Position numbers and translations under genes: made by a program. Under the pieces are notes generated by a model. It made no database searches. It was not told the DNA's origin and saw nothing but the letters and a program-made list of their open reading frames with translations. This document shows, one piece after another, positions 56,012-64,000 of a stretch of 64,000 bases of DNA; within the stretch, counting starts at the first letter, position 1; the number at the start of each line of letters is the position of its first letter. The DNA comes from Vermamoeba vermiformis (taxonomy: Eukaryota; Tubulinea; Echinamoebida): NCBI GenBank assembly GCA_045837725.1, contig JBEWZL010000266.1, positions 310,001 to 374,000 on the forward strand, in the 5' to 3' direction.

Positions 56012-59000
56012 ATGACCACATTTCTTTTTGATTTGCCTGTTGAATTACGATCAACAATATTCGAGACACTTAGTCTTCGAGACATTAGTCGTTTAAGACA
56101 ATGCTGTTCAGCGTGGAAGAACAATTTGCAAGATCTGTCGTTTCTGAAGGTCCTTGATTTTTCTTATTCACCTGTAAGTCATGATACTGATATAGTTGAT
56201 GGATCAATAATAATTTCTTATCTAATATATTAGTTAAAAACCTCAAGTATTTCTATTAATTTTCCTGTCCCGTGTCTCATCCAGGATATCGCAGTGGGCT
56301 CTTTCAATTATTTGTTGAATAATCGCATCAATAGCGCGCAAAATAGCGTTACAAAAGTTATATTAGCCCATACGAGATACCTGAATAAGAGCTCGTTGGA
56401 AGAATTATTTCGAGTCCTTCCAAGGTGAGTAAATGAAGCGTATTCCGTTTAAAATAGAATGCTATAATATTTCTATTAAATTTCAACACTAACGATACAT
56501 TTTGCGCGCAGAATAAAAGACATCCGCATCCGTTATTCCCTTACTTCGGAATGCATTCCTGTTCTATTAAAGCAAGAAAATCTCGAATGTATATCTTATC
56601 GAAATGATGCCAAGTCGCTAAGCAAGGTAAGTCTTTAAAGTTAAACCAAAGGCACATCCAACTAAAATTGCTACAGGCAGATGCGATCGAGTTGAAATGC
56701 ACGAAGTTGACTCGTAAGATGAATTTAACAAATATATAGTATAAATCGTATACTAATGATAATAAGGCTTCAAAATGGATGAAACGATGGGTGAAATTCA
56801 ATGGGATCCGGAACTCAAGTTGAAATTGCTCAAAACGAATCCCGCGCTTAGAAACGACTTTGATTTCTTAAAATTTTTGGCAGGAGGACTTGTCGAATAT
56901 ATTAATGGCTGTAAGCACAAAAACATTTGAAAAAATGTTCATAATTAGCAATTGTTTATTATTAATCATTAATATATTTACAGATCCAGAACTTTGGGAT
57001 TTAATTTTTTCCTCGAATGATTTACGCATTCACAAACGATTTTGGAGGTCGGTCGCTAATTTTCGCCTCTTCGAATTCATGGTACAGTACTACGACATTT
57101 ATCAATTAATTTTTACTTGTTAGTTGCCTATAATTATATTATTGTATTTATAGGCCAGAGAACCGATTTCTATGGGGCAGATCTTCGATAGAACAACGAA
57201 ATTGTTGTTTGATTTGTCCGACGAGCAACGAAAGGAGAATAATACAGCACTGGCAGGTAAGCAATTCAAATATTATATGGAACCATCGATACTATTGTCA
57301 AAATCGTAATGTATTGTTGGGGCATTCAAATTCCGACGGATCCATTTTTTTTGCACGCAACTTTGACACTTTGCCGCTCAGCACAAAAGTTACGTGGACC
57401 TTCCATATTTGGAATAATAACTTGCTAACCCGAGACTAGTTGTCCCGGGGTACATATAGTCCATAGTTTTAGATAGAGTGGGACCATCCTGGTCAGATCT
57501 TAGTCGTGCAAACAATTTCCGATCCAGGGAATTTTTATACCCTTAGTAGTATTATAGTTATTATTATACTAATGGATTCGTATTTTTTTAGTGGGCGACA
57601 TGCTATTTGAAGCGATAGAAAGTTTTACAGATCTGGGAGCCAAATTAAATGACCAACAAATTGACTTACTACGGGAGCTGTCGGAACTATTTAATAATTC
57701 CGCAAATGATCCAAATTTATTAGAAAAAGATTTGAACAAGTAAGCAACCGGTTAAACCGTCAAATATATTGATCTACTTTTTATTATTTAGGTTTAAGAA
57801 GCGGCCTTTTCATCGACAAGCACGAGAGTACTTTTTGCAAACTAAAATTGGTGAAATTAACAGGCTAGGTACAATTTTTATTGCGACTTTTTCGAAAAAT
57901 TAACAATTTTCGTAAGTAAGGAGAGGTGACACAAGAAGTCAATATGAAGAAGAATTGAACAAATTAGTTGAAGTTGTTGGTTCGATCATGAAAAGAATGC
58001 CGAGAAGAATCAGATTGATGCGAGGTAATAAAAAATTATTAAATTAATAATAATAAAAAATACTCAGCCACATTTTTTTTAGCACCGCTGTACTTGCACA
58101 AGGGCAAAATACAAGAAGGTTCGTTAAATAAGATTATACTAATATGACTATAATATAATAATCTTTTTTGTAGCGTTCGAAGAGTACTTTGGGATCATAG
58201 ATCCGCGATATCGTTTGAAGATGCAAGCGGAATTATATGACGATAAGAATGCCCAAGGTAAGTTCTCATCACTCATATTTAATACTCTCCATAACATTGG
58301 TTAATTTTTGTCTTTTTTTCGCCAGCAATATTCGGAGCGTATCACGTGGCCAAAGATTACCTCAAAAACCCAGAATTATTGCAACGACTTGAAGCACTGA
58401 ATCGAGATAACTACAAGATTATAGGCAATCATTTTGCAACGATACAAGAGACTTTTGATGAGGGTACGTTGGAAGCGGATGCAGATCCGTATTTTTAACT
58501 TTACTTTTTATCGCATTTAGTAGCATTAATAATAACAATACTAATCTTATGTTATGTAATTTCATCGGAATACAAATTATAGGCCACTTATAGATCCGCG
58601 GTACTTCTGATCAGGAGTTTTCCAAGTCTTAATTATTGTTTCCTGTTTTAGGCACGTGCACAAGAAAAGTTACCGGCAACAATTTCATGAAGCAGTATTG
58701 GTACGCGTGTTACACCTGCAACTTGACGGGAGCTTTCAATGGCCTGTGCTACGCCTGCACTAAGAGCTGTACGTAATTACAGTGAAATTTCCGTTCTACA
58801 GTGATATTACAGATCGATAATTATACTAATACCACGCTTTATGGATAATTTGTGTATTAACAATAAGTGATTTGTTAGGCCATGCTAATCATGAAATTGC
58901 GTATTTGCGATTGGGCGAATGTTACTGTGATTGTACCAAGTGCCCATATGGAAGTACAGCAGAAGGATCCTCCCCGACACTAGTTTCTTCATTTCCAACA

Positions 59001-59027
59001 TATGCCCAGCCCCACCCTAACTTCTAA
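56012..59027 (+). CDS. F-box protein with C-terminal UBR-type zinc finger (copy 2 of the local F-box family)
   Basis: About fifteen small exons read in one continuous frame. Exon 1 holds the F-box (LPVELRSTIFETLSLRDISR, then LRQCCSAWKNNLQDLSFLKV). Exons 2-4 match copy 1 (INSAQNSVTKVILAHTR, SLEELFRVLPR, IKDIRIRYSL). Later exons are helical (DETMGEIQWDPELKLKLLKT, DPELWDLIFSSNDLRIHKRF, GDMLFEAIESFTDLGAKLND). The last two exons encode CTRKVTGNNFMKQYWYACYT, CNLTGAFNGLCYACTKSC, then HANHEIAYLRLGECYCDC. This Cys/His pattern is that of a UBR box, which binds N-degrons. FBXO11 also joins F-box and UBR. The part from MDETMGEIQW (56776) could instead be a separate downstream gene that happens to be in frame; transcript data would tell. 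Confidence 0.6.
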
Positions 59028-59618
59028 CCCAGGTTAAGGTACCCTAATCCACGAGTTGCGCACGGATCGAAGTCAAAATTGGCCGTCACATCATATGACA
59101 TTAAAATATATACAAATTTTATTTACATCACGTAGCATATTATTTAATATTCCGAAAGGACTTGCTGCACTAGCGCGAGTAGCATCAATCGACCTTGGAT
59201 CTCAAGTGATTCGGTGGTATTGCTTGAAGAGGATTCTAAAGTATATGACGGCAGTAGTTTGCCACTGTTTGTCCTGGAAGGTGAATCTCTGGTAAAAGAG
59301 TCTTGTCTGGCGAGATGTGACGTCGGCTCGATCTGTTGTTGCATGTTGATGTTTTGAATTAGATTTTGATAATAAATGAAATTGAACCAAGTCAATTTAT
59401 AGTTGTCAAAAAACGGGTGTTACGGTATGAGGGTGCGAGTATAATTTAATTTCTAAATTTGGATCTTAAAGTTTAAACAGTTTATAAATCTATATTACAC
59501 GGAGAACTGCTCCGCGGTTCATGAAATTCTGCGACTTTATTTGTGTTGTTATTGCATTAGAGTGGTTGTATTCCTGACTGTTTGTGGGCCAAGCTCAGAT
59601 ACGCAAGATAAGATTCTG
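59028..59618. other. 3'-3' spacer with one unassigned minus-strand ORF
   Basis: 59144-59395 on the minus strand is open for 83 codons (MTWFNFIYYQNLIQNINMQQ, then a Ser/Arg-rich middle, ending VQQVLSEY). Codon use is plausible, but there is no domain and no splice context. I do not call it a gene. The remainder is A/T-rich flank. Confidence 0.3.
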
Positions 59619-60950
59619 TCAAAAATCTCTCGTCGAGATACAATCTCCGGAAAAGGTATAAGTGTTGCATACTGAAGCTACAAGTCCAACGCCATAGACC
59701 ATAGAAGCAGCATTAGACGTTTTCGATTGCGGAACTTTGATTGGAGGATTTTGTGCTTCGGGAGTTGATGCTTGCGGAGTTGGACTAATCGGAGCAGTTA
59801 TCTCCGTACAACCAGTGTATCCAGCGTTGCAAGTACAATTGGCGCTGCTCCACATATCACTCGACACGCACACAGCATTCGCATCGCAAATGACACAAGG
59901 GTCTAGCGGGATATTTCCGGGATTGTAGTCATCTGATACGACAGCACCTTTAGCCAAAAACGAATTAGAGCTGCCCCATTCGACACGCCACTCAAGCGTG
60001 TTAGTATCAAATGACCACAAGTCGCCCCATTCTCCGGAACTTGGCGTGGATCCCACTCCACCAAAGATCCAAATCCGGTCTTCGGCGTCAATAAAACCAC
60101 CGGCACCCCAACGACCACCAAAATACCCAGATCGAACTTAACGAAGTGCTGCTAAAACCCAAGCCTCCCACGAGCCACAAATTGTTCTTAGAATCCAGGG
60201 CAAGGACGCCCCTTCGACGTAGCCAGGGTAATTCGTAGGATCGGGCACGCCCTTAGCAGAATTAACTATCGGAATGCTCCGATCTGAAGCACTGCCGTTG
60301 TACTTGCCAAAAAAAGTAAATTGAAAAGACTTTGTGTTGAAGCGCCAGAAGTCGTTGGACGGCGCGTAACCACTTCCGTAGAACCAACGTTCTTATCAAT
60401 AGTAGAAGCAGATTGGCACAGAGAACCTCCAGGGAACGCATCGGCGGATGGAATTCCGAAATCGCCATAAATAAGAAGATCATTGTACGAATCATCGGCC
60501 CTACCTGCCACCCATCGATAAAGATCATTTTTAGGATCATAATTCCAAACAGCGTGCATGTAATAAATGTCGTTGTAGCCACTAATTACCCGGATGAGCC
60601 TTTGGAGTCGATTTCCACGAGTGGCTCGTTAAGTCTACTACTAATGCCGGTAGAGATGGAAGTCCATTCTCCTTTGGCTGCGCCAGTGTAGTCGGGCAAA
60701 TAAACGGAACCAGCGTCTAATTAATAACCGTTAGATGTAGTTACGTTTTGAAATTTTAAATAGGCATTAATATCAGTAAAAAATCTAATTAATTTGACGC
60801 AATTGGTCGTAGTAATTACATAAATTATTTTAATTACTGACCATCAAAGCAGTAAAGTTCGTAGGAGACAACCAGATCTATCGCAGCATTGACGCCGACA
60901 ACCGCCGAAGCTACAAATATCACAACGCTTAGCAATATTATGTTCTTCAT
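59619..60950 (-). pseudogene. Broken kelch-type surface protein gene
   Basis: Starts MKNIILLSVVIFVASAVVGV NA (signal peptide) at 60950, followed by a donor. Kelch-like pieces follow in changing frames: GSVYLPDYTGAAKGEWTSIS, YYMHAVWNYDPKNDLYRWVA, GSGYAPSNDFWRFNTKSFQF, DSKNNLWLVGGLGFSSTS, GGFIDAEDRIWIFGGVGSTP and GEWGDLWSFDTNTLEWRVEW. Next come an EGF-like module (CVICDANAVCV...CTCNAGYTGC) and a stalk with hydrophobic end, as in the intact kelch gene at 54546. At least three single-base frame changes separate these segments (around 60570, 60375-60400, 60195-60210, and perhaps 60125). Either the gene is dead or this assembly stretch has base errors; the otherwise good protein similarity favours a recent loss or errors. 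Confidence 0.7.
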
Positions 60951-61059
60951 CACGGTGAAATAAAAATTAGAAGTTGGGCAAAAGTTCATTTTTTGAGCCA
61001 CAGAAAAAGACCTGCAACTAGTGATTGTAATTCGAGAGAGCATGGAAAAAAGGGTGGTC

Positions 61060-61375
61060 ACTATTCGCGACATTCGAGATATGTCGTCTGAGACAATGCT
61101 GTTCAGTGGCAGGTTAATTTGCAAGATCTGTGTTTTCTGAAGATTCTTAATTTTTCTTATTCTCTTGTAAGTCATGACATTGCTTATATATTACCGTCAA
61201 TTATTTCGCAATATTGTAAAATTATTGAATTATTTTTAAATTTACGTTGAATTAATTCAGTTCAAATAACAGGTCATTATCCCATCTCAAAACAATACGA
61301 ATGTCATTATCGCTCATATGACGAATTTAATTTAAGCTCGTTGGAAAAGGCACTTCTTCCAAGGTACATTTTTAT
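61060..61375 (+). pseudogene. Decayed F-box first exon (copy 4 of the local family)
   Basis: DNA at 61060-61170 reads CGAGATATGTCGTCTGAGAC then AATGCTGTTCAG, and TTTGCAAGATCTGTGTTTTC then TGAAGATTCTTAATTTTTCT, followed by the GTAAGTCATGA donor. It aligns with the F-box exon at 56075-56175, including its donor and the first intron bases, but has small losses and stops. Near 61345-61372, TCGTTGGAAAAGGCACTTCT then TCCAAGGTAC recalls the end of exon 2 (SLEELFRVLPR). It is a dead copy. Confidence 0.65.
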
Positions 61376-61749
61376 CATTATATCTATAAAAAGAAGCTTC
61401 TGTACGTTATGGCAACATTACGCAATGTCAGTTGTACGTACATGCTATCGTAGTTTACCTTTTGTTCTGAGGGACCTATAAATCTCTTGCCCGTGCAGAT
61501 CTGGGAGATCCACCAAATTTGAAATTATTTCCAAAATTGACGTAATTCATCGCGGTTACTGCACTGTGGCTTAACAACAAGAAATATAGAATACAATTCC
61601 ATCATTTAATTAAACATTAATCAAAATGTTCGTGTAAATATTCCGCTGTGAATCAGAGGACTTTTGATCCACTGACTTTTTTAGGCCTTGTTTTTGTTAA
61701 ATTTTTATTATGAACACACCACCCGGAATCAAATAGAGTGTTTGAAGAC
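61376..61749. other. Upstream region of the PA-receptor gene
   Basis: About 370 A/T-rich bases between the F-box remnant and the receptor start. A CAGATCTGGGAGATCCACC word lies at about 61497. No gene is seen. Confidence 0.35.
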
Positions 61750-63911
61750 ATGAAAGGCTTCAGCAATACGCTATTTATATTGCTAATCTCGATCCTGATT
61801 TCGAGAGTAATTACGACGCTGGTTGTGGATGACGGAACTTCTCAAGTGACATATCGAGCCCCGTATATATATTGGGGGTTAACGTCATTTAATATTACTG
61901 CTGAATTAGTCGCATTAAATGAATACGACTCTTGCGAGTATATCGGAACAGATTTGACTGGCAAAATTGCAATTTCACCCTCGTACAAAGACTGTCCTGG
62001 TAGTGAAACTGAATTAGGCCTTGGAATTCGTTCGCAAAATATTCTCAATGCTAACGCGCAGGTAAATTCATAATTTAATTTTGATTTTTTTCGATCGAGC
62101 TAATTTAAGCTTTCAATCGTGTTGCGATTTGTTAGACTAAGACTCTTTGATATAGGGCGTTATATTCATTTTAAAGAACGATGAAGTCGAACGCAGCTTT
62201 GCTTCTGCTAACGTTCGATTTTTGCGACTGGATTTGGCGATCCTTTTGATTTCTTTTGACGTAAGTACATATAATGAATTCAATATAGGCAATACTAAAC
62301 TATTATAACTGTCGTTGATTACGATTAAATCGGCACCTGTCATTTAGACACGGGTGACAAGATTAACCCGGATCAGATGAACTAAATTTTATTAATTTAC
62401 GAATTCCTATTGAATAGGACGGGCAAAGCATTAACGAAACAGTACTATCGAGCAATAATACAGTCTACGGCACCATAATCTCGGGTATGTCTGAGAATGA
62501 AAGTTTATAAAAGTTGTCGCGCGAGTTTCGATCCAAATTTACACCTTAGATTCGATTCCATTAATGAATTTTGAATCAATTGCCTTAATAAGTGCATATA
62601 CATTATGTAAAGCATTAAACTAAGTAATTCTATTCTTACAGACGACATTCCAGTTTTGGATGTTGGACGAACTCCCTGGCACATTGTCTTAATGACGATT
62701 GGCTTAGCCTGCGACATATTAGCGTTAGTATGGACTGCAATTCAACTCAAATTCCACTATGGTTCTGATACTGCGCATATTTCAAGAACAGCCTTAATTT
62801 TGCTAATTATTGGATGCTTTTGTAAGTGACGTTCATTTCTCAGAATCGCTTAAATATATCGATATTGACTCTTAGTATCTATAGCACTAATAGTAGAGCG
62901 CACTTTGACGTTTGTTTACCTTTTCGGACCAACTTTTTATTTGGATCTGCTCACCGGTTTCATGGCTATGGGCATTATTTTGGTTACTTTTGCTTCAACA
63001 TTCATCGCACTATACTGGTAAGTATACTATCGTATCAATATAGTCCGTTCATTACTTAATTCTTGATTCTGAAGGAACACTTTGCTTTTCCCGCACAAAA
63101 AACGAACGCTCGAAAGCACGAAGATTTTTATTCCGCTGCTCTGCTTTTTCAGCGTAAGAATAGCATAGTATTACTACAATAAGCTAACATAATTATATTA
63201 TTAGGCCTTGGCTGTTATTTACATGGTTATGGAAGGACTTGGCATGTTGGCGTCAATTACAATTGTTGAGGGAATTTGCGTGGGCATATTAGGCGTAAGT
63301 AAATATGGTCCCATAGCTTCATATTAAGTTACTTACTATAATATGCTATCGATAGATTTTAGCGCTTTATTTCGTCATTAGTGGATTCCTTTTGTTCCGC
63401 ACGATGAAAACGTACTTTACGGCAGCTGTCAACAAGAAACAAATCGTTGAAAGAGTAAGTCCATTACAAAAATCATTAGTGCCCGACACCTTTTCGCATA
63501 ATCCCTATTATATACTCATACTCTATTCTTTCTAATTGAAATCCATGACCTCGAAGAACGGATCCGACAAATTTTTTCAGATTCATCACTGAGCTCATAG
63601 CAACATTAGTTTTTTCCTAAAGCTATTTCAGATAATAATACGCCCTTATTTTTTAGTTGAGAGTTAGTCTCGTGCTGGCGGGTATCAGCATGTTGTGCCT
63701 ACTTGTCGCCGTATTATTGGCCTCACCAGCACCCTATTTAGCCAACCAAGCGTACTACTGGCTCATTCGCGTGTTTATTAATTTGTTCGGTGCGTCGTCA
63801 GCCGCAGCACTAGCGTTCTTATTCAGAACCAGGTCCGCAAAACACCCTCGGTCATCAGCCGCTACCTCGAGTCAAAATCACTCGAAATCAACCGGTACAT
63901 CCGGCAATTAG
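61750..63911 (+). CDS. PA-domain ectodomain, seven-helix receptor-like protein (paralogue of 25381-27353)
   Basis: About eight exons, starting MKGFSNTLFILLISILISRV, a signal peptide. The ectodomain has the PA-type run YDSCEYIGTDLTGKIAISPS, then QNILNANAQGVIFILKNDEV. Seven hydrophobic helices follow: WHIVLMTIGLACDILALVWT, TALILLIIGCFSIALIV, FYLDLLTGFMAMGIILVTFA, IFIPLLCFFSALAVIYMVME, ITIVEGICVGILGILALYFV, VSLVLAGISMLCLLVAVLLA and YYWLIRVFINLFGASSAAAL. The cytoplasmic tail is Ser/Arg-rich (TRSAKHPRSSAATSSQNHSK). Layout and order match the minus-strand gene at 25381-27353. The role is unknown; a surface receptor is the natural reading. The stop is TAG at 63909-63911, and the last 89 bases of the window hold only flank and a TTGACACGTG half site. 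Confidence 0.65.
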
Positions 63912-64000
63912 CACCAGTAAATTATTTATACTATTTGTACACTAAAATCCCTCGCATCGCGTGATTTGTTTACAGATCCCAAGCCAAAAGTTGACACGTG

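Noticed and set aside
59144-59395. 83-codon minus-strand ORF as a gene
   Set aside because: No domain, signal, splice context or neighbour logic; could be chance in a 3'-3' spacer.
1-64000. Search for CRISPR arrays, rRNA, LTR or other virus-like elements
   Set aside because: No regular spaced repeats, rRNA segments, reverse transcriptase, capsid or envelope-like ORFs were seen.

Overview
This is nuclear DNA from a gene-dense, intron-rich eukaryote. Genes lie on both strands, often less than 300 bases apart. Nearly every gene is cut by short (about 45-190 base) GT-AG introns that are richer in A+T than the exons. The protein set fits a free-living amoebozoan, perhaps a protosteloid or dictyostelid relative. 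It includes a membrane-anchored MYRF/Ndt80-type transcription factor, a polytopic hybrid histidine kinase with receiver, many F-box proteins, PA-domain seven-helix receptors and GPI-like surface proteins. The organism assignment is inference. No tRNA, rRNA, CRISPR array or virus-like element was seen.

Layout. 0-6.4 kb: the 3' end of an unknown gene, a dynactin p24 (DCTN3)-like gene and a self-sufficient cytochrome P450-reductase fusion. 6.6-14 kb: a PX-C2-LCAT lipid enzyme and a DCAF-type WD40 protein, both on the minus strand. 14.4-17.8 kb: a lectin-like surface protein whose fourth intron holds a 1.7 kb TTAA-flanked DNA transposon. 18-22.8 kb: the GTPase DRG1 and ER Hsp90 (endoplasmin, KDEL), divergently arranged. 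23-31 kb (minus): an F-box protein with membrane helices, a PA-domain seven-helix receptor, an orphan F-box exon, and a six-helix hybrid histidine kinase. 31.7-36.1 kb: a four-part RNA enzyme (2H phosphoesterase, EEP nuclease, poly(A) polymerase, MJ1316 domain). 36.3-38.8 kb: an F-box gene abutting a truncated GH16 glucanase pseudogene. 39-45.5 kb: a four-helix membrane protein, a HAD phosphatase, the GID/CTLH ubiquitin-ligase RING subunit MAEA, and a 2-oxoglutarate oxygenase. 46-49 kb: a SMI1/KNR4-TPR protein. 49.1-52.7 kb: the MYRF-like factor. 53.4-61.4 kb: a cluster of related F-box genes and remnants interleaved with two kelch-type surface genes, one broken. 61.7-63.9 kb: a second PA-domain seven-helix receptor.

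Themes. Ubiquitin ligase parts are abundant: at least six F-box segments, an F-box plus UBR-zinc-finger protein, MAEA and a DCAF. Several proteins join domains in unusual ways: a doublecortin-like domain on a P450 reductase, PX-C2 on LCAT, 2H-EEP-PAP-MJ1316, and F-box on a polytopic membrane protein. The most striking candidate for an under-described system is the RNA-end-processing fusion at 31.7-36.1 kb. Non-coding DNA also carries two recurrent short motifs: a palindrome TGACACGTGTCA and GATC-centred words such as CAGATCCG.
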